A DNA stretch of 64,000 nucleotides, taken from contig NC_056048.1 of the NCBI RefSeq assembly GCF_004379255.2, positions 10,264,001 to 10,328,000 of the forward strand. The letters run 5' to 3'. Source of the stretch: Salvia splendens (taxonomy: Eukaryota; Streptophyta; Magnoliopsida; Lamiales; Lamiaceae). A model generated the notes under the pieces. It saw nothing but the letters and a program-made list of their open reading frames with translations. It did not search any database and was not told where the DNA came from. The translations under genes and the position numbers were made by a program. Shown here one piece after another: positions 1-12,868 of the stretch (position 1 is the first letter of the stretch; the number at the start of each line of letters is the position of its first letter).

Positions 1-3
1 TTA

Positions 4-1984
4 GAGCATCCGCAACGGTGGTGGGGAAGAAGGCCGCCGTACGTGCCAGCGGCGAGGACGAGGCTCGCGCTGCTGGCACGTCGAGCAGCGCCGTGCCAGC
101 GAGCAGTCGACGTGGCGGCACACGATTGGGCAACGGCATAGCCGTTGCCTTTGAATAATTTTTTTTTAAATAAATTCGTTAATTAATTTTAAATAATGAT
201 AAAAAATAAAAAAAATATTTTCCAAATCCCAAAAATATGGCCATTTTTTTGCCCATTTTTCTGAATTTTTTTGATTTTTTTATTTATTTTTTCAAAATCA
301 TCTATAAATACACACATTCATCATCCATTTATCACATCAAATCATCTCTCATTCATCTCTCATTCATAATTCTCATACAAACTATCAACACATTCATCTC
401 TCACTCAAAACCTCAAATGGATTTCACCCATATTATGGCGGAAGCGAAGCGTGAAGAACAAGAATACTACGAACAACATCGTGCCGCTTACGAAGCATAT
501 GTCTCAGCGAATACCCCCGCTCCTCCTCCTCAACGAACTAGATCAAATCGCCGCTACATCCATCGTGACCGGGAGGGAGCCAACGAAAGGCTCCTTGCCG
601 ACTACTTTGCCGACCAGCCGCGGTTTCCGGCAGATTACTTTAGGCACCGTTTTCGCATGTCAAAGCGCTTGTTCATGCGAATTGTCAACACTTTGTCCGC
701 ACGTGTTGAATTCTTCCAAATAGGTCCAGATGCAGCCGGCCGGCAAAGTATCACGCCGTTGCAGAAGTGTACGTGTGCCATCCGAAAACTCGCTACTGGG
801 CAAACGACCGACATCTTCGACGAGTATTTGCATATCGGTGAGTCCACTGGAATCCTTTGTCTAAAGAATTTTTGCGAGGGCGTTCCTTCAGCTTTCGGGG
901 ATGAATTCCTTCGGGCACCCAGTACCGATGATTGCCAACGGTTGCTTCGTCTTCACGAATCAGTCCATGGCTTTCCCAGAATGCTTGGCAGCATTGACTG
1001 CATGCATTGGAGGTGGAAGAATTGCCCGAATGCTTGGAGGGGGCAACACTTAAGCGGTCACAAAGGCGGCGGCCCAACACTTATCCTTGAGGCGGTCGCC
1101 GACTACCGCCTATGGATTTGGCATGCATATTTCGGCGTTGCCGGAGCCAACAACGACTTGAACGTGCTCTATTCTTCACCACTCTTTAATGATGTGATGA
1201 ATGGTGTAACACCGGCGATCGACTTCACCATCAACAGAAATACATACCACATGGATTACTATCTCGCCGATGGTATCTACCCAAGGTGGTCGACGTTCGT
1301 GAAGACGCTCCACAACCTGCACGACCCGAGACGGGTTCTTTTTGCGCAGCGTCAAGAGTCCGCGCGGAAAGACGTTGAAAGAGCATTCGGGGTCCTTCAA
1401 GCCCGATTCAACATTGTGAAGGCCCCGGCTCGGCTGTGGTACGTGAATAATATCGCCGACATCATGTTCACGTGTATTATCTTACACAACATGATTATAG
1501 CCGACGAAGGGCCGAGGGCGGCTAGCTTCTACGACGAGGATAAAGCCGGAAGCTCAACAGCGAGGTCTCCCCCACGCCGAGGTGAGCATACGACGGTTGG
1601 CCAGAGGATCGAGACAAGACACACAATGCGCGATACCCGAACTCACATTCAGTTACAAGAAGACCTAATCAACCACATGTGGATGAAATTCGGCAACGAG
1701 TAGTGGTTTTTTTAATTTTTAGTATTTTAATTATGTAATTTTTAATTTTTAGGCTTTTAATTATGTCGTTTTTATTTTATTTGTCATTTGTAATTTTATT
1801 TAGGTTTTTTTAATGAATTTTATTATTATGGAAATGTTATTGTTTAATTAAATTTTAAATTAATTGTGCTCGTCCTTGCGGAAGAGCACAGCTGTGGGTG
1901 TTGTGCTCTTGCCGGAGAGCATGCAGAAAAAGTGGGGCCGGGCCCACAATCGTGCCGCTGGCAAGAGCACGGTTGTGGATGCTC
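4..1984 (+). mobile_element. PIF/Harbinger element 1, transposase-only, apparently complete
   Basis: The left end GAGCATCCGCAACGGTG (4-20) matches the inverted right end CACGGTTGTGGATGCTC (1968-1984). Both are flanked by TTA (1-3 and 1985-1987), the 3-bp TSD typical of PIF/Harbinger. The element holds one long ORF, preceded by a TATA-like TCTATAAATA at 301-310. After the stop codon lies a roughly 30-bp AT-rich tandem repeat. No Myb/SANT-like ORF1, the usual second gene of such elements, is present. The ends, leader and 3' repeat are shared with 53809-55727, which carries that missing partner. Confidence 0.92.
417..1703 (+). CDS. PIF/Harbinger transposase (HARBI1/ALP1-like DDE nuclease)
   Basis: This is an intact 428-residue ORF. 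The ATG at 417 is preferred over the in-frame ATG at 237 because the 237 start lies upstream of the TATA-like box at 301-310 and would add a low-complexity N-terminus encoded by the leader. The protein has an acidic N-terminus, a helix-turn-helix region around residues 80-150, and the Harbinger DDE nuclease core. The catalytic acids are D194 in GSIDCMHW, D247 in GANNDLN and E321 in VERAFG. The LHNMI motif near the C-terminus is typical of plant ALP1/HARBI1 proteins. In the family this enzyme cuts DNA together with a Myb-like partner, and none is encoded here. No stop or frameshift is visible, so it may be functional. A domesticated host gene is unlikely because it sits between intact transposon ends. 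Confidence 0.9.
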   Translation: MDFTHIMAEAKREEQEYYEQHRAAYEAYVSANTPAPPPQRTRSNRRYIHRDREGANERLLADYFADQPRFPADYFRHRFRMSKRLFMRIVNTLSARVEFFQIGPDAAGRQSITPLQKCTCAIRKLATGQTTDIFDEYLHIGESTGILCLKNFCEGVPSAFGDEFLRAPSTDDCQRLLRLHESVHGFPRMLGSIDCMHWRWKNCPNAWRGQHLSGHKGGGPTLILEAVADYRLWIWHAYFGVAGANNDLNVLYSSPLFNDVMNGVTPAIDFTINRNTYHMDYYLADGIYPRWSTFVKTLHNLHDPRRVLFAQRQESARKDVERAFGVLQARFNIVKAPARLWYVNNIADIMFTCIILHNMIIADEGPRAASFYDEDKAGSSTARSPPRRGEHTTVGQRIETRHTMRDTRTHIQLQEDLINHMWMKFGNE

Positions 1985-1987
1985 TTA

Positions 1988-2852
1988 GATTCTATCTTTT
2001 GGCGTATGAAAGGGTCAATGACGCGTTTAACAAACGAATAATGCTTTTCTGTATTAATTAATTAACACAAAAAATTATTTGACCGAATTAAGCTGGTTTG
2101 AATTTTTCCATTGGTTGTTTAATTACGTAATTTAATTTTAAATAAAAATTTGAAATTTATATACATACATTCTCATTATTTACTTTAAAAGCTTTAATTT
2201 CATTTAGAAAGTTACAAGCCATTCATTCGTATTGATCAAAACTCAAAACATGCATATAGATCGAATAAAGTCCGAGGCCAACATAAAGTATAAAATATTA
2301 AATCACTTGAGCACATTTATACTTGGTTTCGAATTTCTAAAAGTACATAACTTTACATTTATCAGGAAATGTATCTTGGACAAGTAAGAGGAAGATAACT
2401 TAATAGTACATACAACATTTTTAACTCAATTAATACATAGAAATGGAAAAGAGACCTTAAAACACAATGAACGAATTAGTTAAATACACCTTGGTCTAGA
2501 AAAAACAATCATGTTATTCCATTTTAGTTCGTTCATCTTATTTCCACTAACAATAATACTTCAATAATTTTTGTTTGTACATCTTTTATTTTATCAATTT
2601 AAAATTCATACTGTCTACTACCAAACGAATGTAGCAATATATTGGTATTGGTATACATAAATGTGTACGTATTTCCATATTACATGTAATGACGCTAGTA
2701 CATATGTATATTAGTTATATAAGTTTAATTATATATTGGTATTCATACAAATATTGATAAATAGTTTCACGAATTCTGTGTGGTTGCATATCAATTTCAC
2801 AAATAAATGTTCAAATGATTTCGAAATCCTCAATACTATGGCTAAAATATTT
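1988..2852. other. AT-rich intergenic sequence, nothing recognised
   Basis: I see no coding pattern, no inverted ends and no clear repeat here. The short ORFs have no recognisable motif. Confidence 0.6.
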
Positions 2853-3190
2853 TGGCACGACACGAACCCGCACGAAATTAATGAGTATGTATCAAAGCTT
2901 ATTGGGTCCGTGTGCTTATCGTGTCGACACGATACGGACACGAAAACTTCGTGTCGTGTTACACGTTAAGAAATAATATTAATAATTATAATATTATTAT
3001 GTTTTTATTTATTTTAAAATTTTAAAATTAAAATTTAAAATTTAATATTAGAAATAATATTAATGTATTATAATATTATTATATAGTGTCGTTATTGTGT
3101 CGTGTCATATATGTGTTGTTATCGTGTCGTGTAGACCCGAAGTGGTTCGTGTCGTTAATGAGTTCGTGTCGTTATTTCAAAAGAGAGTTG
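2853..3190. repeat. Degenerate CGTGTCG-rich MITE-like repeat
   Basis: Two GC-richer arms (about 2853-2970 and 3085-3180) carry many copies of CGTGTCGT or its complement and flank an AT-rich core. The left arm reads GGCACGACACGAACCCG and the right arm is made of GTGTCGTT units. The layout resembles a non-autonomous hAT-like MITE, but I could not fix the ends or a TSD. Confidence 0.4.
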
Positions 3191-4592
3191 GTACGTACGT
3201 GTGCAGTGTGCTATCCTTGCTTTTCAAAAAGAACCTCATTTTAAGCTTTTCATATCTTTTCTTTTATCAAATAAGATCTTTATCTAGAACATAGTAGTAT
3301 AAATTAGTGTGACATGATATCATCTCATGGTCAAGATTGTTAAACAATATTTATATACTACAGATTCAACTTTTTAATTTGCTAGTAAAATTCTAACGCT
3401 TGACCCACGCATAAAAAATCACATAAGATTAACCATTCATATATCAGTGATTTAATTAATTAATTTTTTAAAAAAACTATACGCTCCAGCATAAATGTTT
3501 TATAGTGGAGTACGACATTATTTTGAAAATAAGTTGTTGAAAGTAATGCTTGTTGATTGAGATATTAGCCTTTGCATATATTGTAATTATGAGTTGTTTT
3601 CTATAAGTAATATTCTCTTTAAAAAATTTTGGGGGCTTTCAATTATCTAAAAGATTTTACAATCAAACTCCTATGATTTATCAGAGTTGGTGGATGAGAT
3701 TGACAGATAACAACAAATTACGTGTATTGTTCATTTGCTTATGTTTTTTAAGTTTGTCCATTATTTTTCTGCTACACTATTTTGGATAAAGTGTTGATTT
3801 TATATATGTGCTAATTTATTTATTTTTTCTGTTTTGAACTGCGTCTATTCTCCTCCTCTGTTGCTCATGACCATTTCCATGGCTCAAGCATTTGTACGAC
3901 ATCAGAAAACTACTACTTTCTACTGATTTTTAAGTTGTAAAATTGACTAAAATATGATTAAATAAAATGATTTTTTCAGTCAATTTGCTCTTTTATAACG
4001 ATAACTTTGTGATTATATTGATAAATTAAAGAGCTTAGGAGTTTTACAAAGTAGTAGTTGATAATGGTTTGGTGAATGGAAATCGAATAGGACATCGAAT
4101 ATGCTTACCACCTTAAAATAAAATAGAAATTTGTCACTTGAAACCCTCGTTCAAGTTGTATATCGCTTGATAATATGTATCTAGGGCCAACATGCATGGA
4201 TTCTTATAATAACAAAGTACAAAAATTATACTCGTAATACATATTTTCTACTCATGTAATTTCAATTTTTATCCATATTCCTATACAATACAAAGAATCC
4301 TCCAGTTTTTCGGGCTGATGTGCAACCCGCCCGCTCAGGTCAACCCATATAGCCTTCCACCTGCTCGGGTTAGCTCAAATAATCCATTTACGATTTTGGA
4401 TTATAAAAAGTCGATCATACCCTCTAATTTTTCGTTTTATTCGGGCTAACCACATCACATTGTGTATTCCCTGTTTTCATTTCAATACATTTTAGTTAGT
4501 CTCAACCCCCATAAAGCGTGGTAGCAAACTAACCCTTTCAAAATGTCATCGCAAATATACACGTCTTCTCCATCTTCGTGGGATCGATCCTT
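3191..4592. other. AT-rich intergenic sequence, nothing recognised
   Basis: No supported gene is present. Around 4310-4400 there is a short GC-richer patch (GCAACCCGCCCGCTC) resembling parts of other degraded repeats, without ends that can be defined. Confidence 0.5.
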
Positions 4593-4600
4593 ACTCCCCT

Positions 4601-5408
4601 CAATGGCGAATCCAGGATTTTCGGTTAGGGGGTACGAGAAAGAATTAGTGTGATTTGATGTTTTTCAAAATCTGACCTATTTTTTTTTCTTTCTTTAATT
4701 TGTTCTTGCAATAAAAGTTTTTATCCTTACTTTTTTTAAATTAAGATTATTCGTTTGATTATTTTTATTTTATTGTTACTATTTAATAACTTTCATTATT
4801 TAAAATAATGGTTTTTGGATTTATATTATAGCTATATAATTTAAGCATTTATAGAGTGTGTTATCTTTATTAATAAATAATTTTTTAGTTTATTTGAGAA
4901 AATTATAATTTTTAAAAATAGAAAATATAAAAATAAAATGCATTAGAAAAGAATTAAATTGTACCATAATAATTTATAAGAGAAGCAATTGTTCTAGAAA
5001 TAAAATGCATAAAATCTATAAGAAGAATATAAAATAGAAGCACACAATAAAACTCAATGCAAGCGAAGAAAATAAAAATACATTTAAAAAAGAATTAAAA
5101 TACTAAGAGGATATATTATTTTTAACATAAATGTACAAAATGGTACATAAAAAGAGTTACTCCATAAAATAAATCCAAATAGACAAACTGGAAGACTCTA
5201 AAACGCTATAAACGAAAACATGTCTCCTTGAAATACTAAAACAGAAAATAGAATAAATAATTTATTGGATTCTTCAGGAGTCAAACTCGGATTGCTAACT
5301 TTACCGCTAGGCTAGGGTAAGAGTTACATTTTTATGGCGAATGCATAGTATTATTATTTCATTTTGGGGTACAGCTGTGCCCCTTGTTCCTTAGTGGATT
5401 CGCCACTG
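4601..5408. mobile_element. Non-autonomous hAT-like element with CARTGGCGAATCC ends
   Basis: The left end CAATGGCGAATCCAGGA and the inverted right end CAGTGGCGAATCCACTA match over the first 13 bases but one. The flanks ACTCCCCT (4593-4600) and ACTCTCCT (5409-5416) are an 8-bp TSD with one mismatch, as expected for hAT. The interior is AT-rich and non-coding. The related CAGTGGCGGA ends of 24199-26623 suggest the same family. Confidence 0.7.
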
Positions 5409-5426
5409 ACTCTCCTATACTAGCTA

Positions 5427-5673
5427 TGTTAGTATGCCGTGAATCCGTATAGTTTGCCGTTAGCCGGACGGGGGTCTCGGTCCGACGCATGTGTGCCTAT
5501 TTATATAGAAGTAGGGCGCATAACTTTGTACTCTGAAAAACAATCTGATTACAATATGTTCCCCGTTTTCGCCCGTGGACGTAGCCAAAGCACATTGGTG
5601 AACCACGTAAATTCTGTGTCTCTTTACGTTTCTGTTTTACTCGATTACACAATTGCTCTATTATGTCACAACA
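5427..5673 (+). repeat. Putative 5' LTR of the Copia element
   Basis: It starts TGTTAGTATG and ends CACAACA just before the primer-site-like sequence. An internal TATA-like CTATTTATATAG at about 5499-5510 fits an LTR promoter. There is no second LTR for comparison, so the borders are inferred. Confidence 0.45.
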
Positions 5674-5761
5674 AACTAGTATCTAGAGCCTGGTTTTCGA
5701 ACTAGGGTTTTGAATTCCGCATCTGTTAGGGTTTCTGTGTTAATCGATCTCCGCTCTGAAC

Positions 5762-7692
5762 GTGAAGGTCGACAAATTTACTGGGAAAAATAGTTTCGGT
5801 CTATGGCAGATCAAGATGCGATCTTTGCTGAAGCAACAAGGGTTGTGGGCGCCGCTAACTGCAAAAGGAAAGGTGAAAAAGACAGACGAGAAGGATGACG
5901 AGTGGGTAACCCTAGATGAAAAGGCTCACTCGACAATCATGTTGTGCCTGTCTGACGATGTTATCATCGAAGTCGCTGATCAGGAAACTGCGGCTGCCCT
6001 CTGGACGAAGTTGGAGAGTCTATACATGACGAAGTCTCTAACCAATAAGTTGCTCCTGAAGCAATGTCTGTTCTGATTACACATGCAGGAAGGTACGCCC
6101 CTTCGGGACCATCTGAAAAATCTGAATAAAATTTTGTTGGATTTGCATAATGTTGAAGTTAAAGTAGAAGATGAGGATGCTGCTTTAATTCTACTAGTTT
6201 CTTTGCATGAGTCGTATGAGAATTTCGTTGATTCTTTTATGACTGAGAAAGAAACTCTGTCTCTGGAAGATGTGCGATCTGCTTTCCACATCAGAGAAGA
6301 TCGGCAACACGAAACTAGTTCAGCCACATAAAGTCAGGCGTCGGGATTATCTGCTACAGGTACGGGTCATAAGAAATCTGGAAAGAAGAAGTCGAAATCA
6401 AAAAGGGGATCGAAAGGTTTCCAGCCCGGCACATCTGCAGATATTGTAAAGAACCAAGGCACTGGAAGTATGATTGTCCGAAGAAGAAAAAGAAAGAGGG
6501 CAAGAAAGGGGATGCCAATGGTTCAACAACTGTGGCAGAAGCTGATGACTCAGACTCTGAAGTAAGCCTGACGCTGGTTGCAGATGACCAGCCATACGGC
6601 AACGATGTGTGGATTTTTGACTCAGGAGCATCGTTCCATCTGTGTCCGCACAAGGAGTATTTCACCACTTACGAGCAGATAGATGGAGGCAATATTACCA
6701 TGGCCAACAGTGTTGTCTGCAAGGTGGTTGCCATTGGCTCTATCAAAATAAGGACGCATGATGGGGTGTTCGGCACCTTGAACGATGTCAGACATGTTCC
6801 ACAGATGACGAAAAATCTGATATCTCTGAGTACCTTTGATAGTAAGGGATTCAACTTCAAAGGTGAAGGTGGAGTAATGCATATTATGAAAGGTTCGAAG
6901 GTGGTTCTGACAACCTTGAAACGGGGTAACTTATATATTTTAAAAGGTTCCATCGTGACAGGCTCTGCTAATACTGCATCATCCGAGATTCCGACTGAGT
7001 ATATGACAAAGCTATGGCATATGAGGCTTGTTCATATGAGAGAACGAGGGATGCAAATTTTGTCTAAGCGTGATTTTCTCTCTGCCATAAAGTGAAGAAT
7101 CTGGATTTCTGCGAACACTGTGTTTTGGGGAAGCTTCATCACAACAAGTTCCCAAAGAAGGTTGTTCATCGGACCAAGGGGACGCTCGACTACATTCATG
7201 TGGATTGTTGAGGTCCATCACGTGCTGAATCTATTGGAGGTCACAAGTATTTTGTGTCAATGATTGATGACTACTCGAGGATGACTTGGGTGTTCATGAT
7301 GAAGCATAAAGGTGACGCTTTCAAGAAGTTCAAACAATGGAAAATCTTGGTGGAAAATCAGACAGAGAAGAAGATCAAGCGATTGAGAACTGATAATGGT
7401 TTGGAATTCTGTTCGTCTGAGTTTAATGAGTTCTATAAGAACTAGGGGATTGTTCGCCACCACAGCAATGAGTTCAATGAATTCTATTAGACATACACCG
7501 CAGCAAAATGGTGTGGCAGAACGCATGAATCAGACACTGCTGAAAAGAGCACGCTGTATTCTTTTTCAGACTGGGTTGACTAGGAAGTTTTGGGCAGAAG
7601 CAGTAAACACGACGTATTACCGGATCAACTGTGGACCTCACACTGGCATTGATTGCAAGACACATGATTCACTTGGATTTTACATGGTTTAA
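5762..7692 (+). pseudogene. Copia gag-protease-integrase remnant
   Basis: Gag begins KVDKFTGKNSFGLWQIKMR (UBN2-type) at 5762. It is interrupted by a TGA at 6074-6076 and continues in the same frame to 6331. A frameshift follows, then the zinc knuckle CRYCKEPRHWKYDC at 6436-6477. The protease active site is WIFDSGA near 6610. Next comes the GAG-pre-integrase region (LWHMRLVHM), then integrase with VD before a TGA at 7209-7211, TDNGLEF, and HTPQQNGVAERMNQT after another stop and a local duplication near 7440-7490. Reading breaks off after about 7690. Domain order is that of Ty1/Copia; reverse transcriptase is absent. Confidence 0.85.
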
Positions 7693-8888
7693 GAGGGTAG
7701 TTTTACTTGGTTTTAATCATATATTGTGTACTTTGAGACATGGTTATAGCTACTTCTCTATGATATTGATATTTTGACCATTTTGTGAAGAATGTGTAGA
7801 AAAATGTACAAAATATGTGGATGTGCTGAAGCTTTGGTTTGAGACAGTTTTTTCTAGAGATTTTGAAGTCCAATCAATCCATATTACATACCATTCTCTT
7901 CGTCTTCGAAATAGCTTCACGTGGATATCTTAAACGTCTCAATCGGTGTTCGGTAGAAAAAGTTATAACTGTTTTACAAAGACTGCGCGGAGTAGTGACA
8001 TAGCTGGCGACCCGCCGGGTTCGCATGCAAACGAACCTAGCGACCCGCCAGTAAAACACGGGAAAAACGTCGTAGGCAGCTGGCAACTCGCCAGCTTCGA
8101 CGCACAACGAACTTGACGACCCGCCAGCTTCGACCGACAGCTTATTTCGCGCCCAAAGTCTACCCTAGGTATATATATAAGAAACGCCTCCCAAACCATT
8201 CTGCACGCCTCCTACACAAAAATACCAGTTTTTAACCTAGAAAGAAGAGAAGAACGAGTAGAGGACGGGTATTCATCGCACGATTGAAGACGAGGCCTCC
8301 AATCCGCCCAATCCAATTCTAGGAGTTCATATTATAGTTTTATTTTTGTTCAAACAATGTTTTTGAATATTTCTTTGACTTTTGTGATGAACATGAGTAG
8401 CTAAATCCTCCGTAGAGTTCTACGTGGGAGATACAATGATTCTTATGTTTAATTGGTTTTCTTTTTCTATACCTTGGCTCATGTGGTTATTTTGACTTCT
8501 CTCGTGCTTATACATTTATTTGACTAATCACCTTATAAATGCATGTGGATTTTACTACAATACACGGGAGATGAGTAGTTTAATTTGAAAGAAGAGAAGT
8601 TGGCGTCTTTGCCAATATAATCGGGAGATTTGAGCCTTTGAATGAAGCTAAGTATCTTAGGAGCTTTCAGAAGCTGAGAAAAACTTGGATTTGTGAAAAA
8701 TTGCTTCATTCGGTGAGAACGTGCGTTGCTGATTGATACTAGTTTTCTCACTGTCCCTTCGTTCTTCTCAGGTTTGAATGCAGGTGGAGAAAAAAATTGT
8801 GAAATTGTCTGGAAGATGATGACCTACATAGTCTGAATATGTTGCTAATTTGGTGGAACTGATCATAATTTTTTGTTCCTATTTTATA
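7693..8888. other. Gap; possible LTR or promoter remnant at about 7740-8330
   Basis: The stretch 7980-8150 is GC-richer with repeated GACCCGCC/GGCGACCCGCCAG motifs, followed by a TATA-like GTATATATATAAG near 8168-8180. That resembles the U3-R part of an LTR, but no paired copy or primer site is present. The region 8330-8888 shows nothing recognisable. Confidence 0.3.
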
Positions 8889-8891
8889 GGT

Positions 8892-11800
8892 CACTACAAA
8901 AAAAAATGCCTATTTTCAAGCACCAATTTGCAAGCACATGTAGTGCTTACAAATTCTAGAAGAATTGCAAGCAAAATCGCGAGCAAAATGCAAAATATTG
9001 GTTGAAAAATATATTTCGAGTACATTTGCGAGCAATTATTCTTGTACTCGCAATATAGCAAGCAAACAGTGCTTGCAAACGCGTGCTTTCTTTTTTCATA
9101 GAAATTTGCGATATAATTTGCAAACACCTATGAGTTGAGCTCGTAGATATTTTAAATCCCCGGCCAATTATTTGGGCTGACATCCTAAGTCTCTGCATTT
9201 CAAACCCTTATTATTTTGCCTCAAATTCTTTTTCCCATTTCTCCGATTTCCAAATTCTCTCTTCGCATTTCTCCATTTCTCAAATTCCCAAATTCTCGTT
9301 CCGTGCCGCCGATGTCCTGCTCTGCCACCGGTCGCCCTTGCTCTACCGCCGGACTATTGCTTTGCCACCGGTCGCCCTTGCTCCGCCGCTGGTTTCCTGC
9401 TTCGCCAGCAACAGCTTTCAGCTTTCCTTCGGTGAGGTCTCTCTCTTGCTGAATTATTTAGTTGCTTATCGCTCTAATTTATATTGATTCTTTACGTTTC
9501 TTCAAATTCAATTCCAATTTCAGTAGCAAGGTTTGCTGGATTTTCTCCAATTCGTCCGATCACATTTCTCTGATTTTCTCTAGATTTTCTTCGAATTCAT
9601 AAACACACGCTGAGGTAATTGAGCTGCACGAAGAAGTGCATTCATAAACTGCTTTCAATGTGTTTTATTTGATTGATATTCAGCAAACTGCTTGTAACCT
9701 CGCCAATGCCAGCATCACTGGATGACCTAGTAAGCTGTAATCGCAAAAAAACTTACATTCTTTGGTCACATAGTTGTTTCCGGTGTTGGCTGTAAATTTC
9801 AATTCATTTCACTTCATTGCCATTATGTATGTATGTGTGTTCTAATGTAGTGAGAATTCATAAACACACGCTGAGGTAATTGAGCTGCACGAAGAAGTGC
9901 ATTCATAAACTGCTTTCAATGTGTTTTATTTGATTGATATTCAGCAAACTGCTTGTAACCTCGCCAATGCCAGCATCACTGGATGACCTAGTAAGCTGTA
10001 ATCGCAAAAAAACTTAATTCTTTGGTCACATAGTTGTTTCCGGTGTTGACTGTAAATTTCAATTCATTTCACTTTATTGCCATTATGTATGTATGTGTGT
10101 TCTAATGTAGTGAGTGTGTATGTATTTTCTTTTTCTTTTTTTTTGTCTTTCGGATACTGTATTACTGAGTAGAAAATTATGCTTATGCGATATGTGTTTT
10201 CTAGGTGTTTGCTGCTGGTGTTCTAGATCTTTGATATTTTTAGTTTTTAAGCATTTTAGAGTTTATTTTGTTGCTATGCTTGGCAAGCTAAGTAAATGAG
10301 TTGAATTTTTCTTAAGATAATAGTAGATTTTTTCTCTGCAACAGAAGGTGGATGAAATTAGAGCAAGAAGGCTTAATTGGATAAAGAAAGTTTAAGTCAG
10401 CACTATTTCTATTGTTAAAAAATGTTAAGTAGATCAGCCTTTAATAAACCATAGGTTTATAATTGAGACAACAAGTGTGTGTTTGGTGCTCTCCTTTTTC
10501 TTTCTTGATTCGATTATACTAATACGACATGAATGAAAAGTGAAAAAAAGGAGAATAAGGGAACAATAAGTTGCTATTTTGGTATATTGTGCAACATGAA
10601 AGTAGTTTTGTGCTATGTTATTGGTTTTATCTCGCTGTAGTTATATTGAAATACAAAAATATAGAGCACATTCCTGTTGTTATTTTGGTATATCGCAAAT
10701 GTTTCTCATTAAACATAGTGCTAGAATTAGTTTTCCAAACATTAGTAGAGAAAAAGAAATTGAAAATGAAGGAAGGGCCAGATATAGTAATAGAATATAT
10801 GTTACTGGTATGAATAATTCCTATTATTCACCACTTTATTGTAGATTTACGTTCATGATGATTGTTCTTCTCCATATTGCCTTAAAAGGACAGACACCAA
10901 ATAAAATTATTCTCGTATAGTTTTACCACATGTCTTGATTTGAACATTTGACTGCATATGAACTGTTGTAGTATGGATCCTTGGTTATGCCTTTTCTGTT
11001 GTAATATCACTTGTTGATGTTGGCTTTGAGGTTTTGCTTCCATTATTTCATGTTTTATAGTTGCTAAGCGTTTGATCTTCTTTGTTTTGCAGCTTACTTT
11101 TTGGAGCCATTTTTCGCACTGCAGGTAAACATAGAAATCTTTTTAGTATTTATGCTTTAACATCCTTGGTTCATGGAAACACATGTTATTTTGGATTCTA
11201 TATTTTGTTTATGGCTAAATTAGTTGAGACCTATACCTGATATTTATGTTTGATGCAATATTGATCTCTATAGATGTATAGCAAATGATGTTTTCTCCTT
11301 TAACTCTGTCCACATACTATCTAACTAGTGATATTTATGTTTGATGCAATATTGATCTCTATAGTTGTATAGCAAATGTATTCATTTGAATGTTATTATA
11401 ATCTTGTAGTTACAATGACCTTTGCTACTTGTTTATACATAGTTCAATTAAAATGTCATTTTCTTTATAGATCTTGTTAGCTCTGTCTGACTCCTCTTTT
11501 ATCCTCCACTTGTCTTCAGCTGTTGTTATTTCAGTTGGCTATGTAGTAAAAAAATTGCAAAAGTGCGGACAAGCTAGAGTTAGACGGTACATAATTCATA
11601 TATCAGAACACTTTACTCTTCTACACAATCTTTTAATTCTACATTGGATATTTCATTACTCAAATGTTCCTACTTGTATCTGAGGTCATGCTAATTTTTA
11701 TGCAATTGTTAAGCTGCTGATACTTGGATAAATAGATTGTGTGTATGACTCGTTCCATAATATACACACGCTCAAGGATGGGTGGTATACGTATAAGAGA

Positions 11801-12649
11801 ACTGCAAACGTTGATGTAAGCAAGTTATATTGCATCAACTCATGTATTTGTTTGTTGATGTAAATATTTTCTTATCACAGGAAATACGAGAGGAGTTGCG
11901 CTTAGAATAACGACAAGAAATACATCAATGCGCATCTGAAGTATTTTCTTGATCCTAAACTTAGGATATGTTAATACAGCAGGAAATCAAAGAATTGCGG
12001 GAGCTGGTAAAGGTCCTTAGTCAAAAAGTTCAATAGATGAGAAGAAGTGAATAGATTTAGCTTGCGTTAGGTTTTGACATTTATATTTTCTATTCTAGCT
12101 TCACGGTTTCTAAGTTGTGAAACCGTGGCTAGATAGTTATCATTTTGGAAGATTCAAATCATTTGTTTGGTTGTAAAAAAATAGTTATTTTTTATTTTAT
12201 GTAAAATTTGAATTTTTTTATTCTTTTGATTAATTTCATATAATTTAAAAAAAATAAACACTAATATTAATTTGAAAAAAATAATATAGATAAATAAAAA
12301 AATTATAGAATTTTCTGAAAAAAGATCAATTTGCGAGCACAACTGTGCTTGCAAATAAGCCATAATTTGGGTTTATTTTCGAGCGCATTGCGAGCACAAG
12401 AGAGGTTCTAGGATATTTGCGAGCAAAAAAGGTGCATGCAAAGTAATAATTCAACCACCAGATTTTGAAAGCCATTTTGCGAGCACCGGTCAATGTGCTC
12501 GCAAGTTTTCAGCATGTGCTTGCTAAAGTACTTGCAATTTTTGCAACGAGCCGAATGGGTAGCACCCTTTGTGCTCGCAAAGTGCTTGCAAACATATTTG
12601 GTTATTTTTAAGCATTTTGGTGCTTGCAAAACACCTTTTTTTTGTGGTG
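8892..12649 (+). mobile_element. Non-autonomous CACTA (En/Spm) element
   Basis: The left end is CACTACAAAAAAAAATG and the inverted right end is CACCACAAAAAAAAGG, flanked by GGT on both sides (8889-8891 and 12650-12652), the 3-bp TSD of CACTA elements. Both subterminal regions (about 8920-9120 and 12330-12620) are packed with TTGCAAGCA/TGCGAGCAC units in both orientations, typical transposase-binding arrays. The interior looks like a decayed spliced gene. Near its end (about 11880-12036) a reading frame gives EIKELRELVKVLSQKVQ, a coiled coil like the C-terminus of plant CACTA accessory proteins. No catalytic domain is left. Confidence 0.85.
9593..10112 (+). repeat. Tandem duplication of about 260 bp inside the CACTA element
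   Basis: Copy 1 (9593-9853) and copy 2 (9854-10112) both begin GAATTCATAAACACACG and end CTAATGTAGTGA. They differ at only a few positions, for example a 2-base deletion near 10014 and GGCTG versus GACTG. The near identity indicates a recent duplication. Confidence 0.9.
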
Positions 12650-12868
12650 GGTGTGCATAATATGCCAGATTTTGTGGGACGTTTTAGTGAGTACGCTGGA
12701 TTACCGAGTCTTCAACAAATTTGAAAGAAAAATGAGCTTATTTGGGCCTCTCCAATAGTGTTTTCAAATAAAAGGATTTGGGCAAGAAAATAGCTGATAG
12801 GCCCAATATATTAGATTCTTAGGCTTTTATTTTATTTTGGCTAAAGAAGATATATTGATTTCCTTAAA

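Larger units (their letters stand above)
5427..7692 (+). mobile_element. Truncated Ty1/Copia retrotransposon
   Basis: The order is a putative 5' LTR, a degenerate tRNA-Met primer site (about 5678-5691, similar to TGGTATCAGAGCC), gag, protease and the start of integrase. Sequence then leaves the element in the integrase C-terminal half, so reverse transcriptase, RNase H and the 3' LTR are missing. Multiple stops and shifts make it inactive. Confidence 0.8.

Noticed and set aside
237..416. Use of the upstream ATG at 237 for the Harbinger transposase
   Set aside because: The extra 60 residues are low-complexity leader translation upstream of and across the TATA-like box; homologous copies align from the MDFTHIM start.
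8892..12649. Independent host gene (5' ORF at 9216-9452 with possible introns)
   Set aside because: Everything lies between CACTA ends with subterminal arrays, and no domain is readable.
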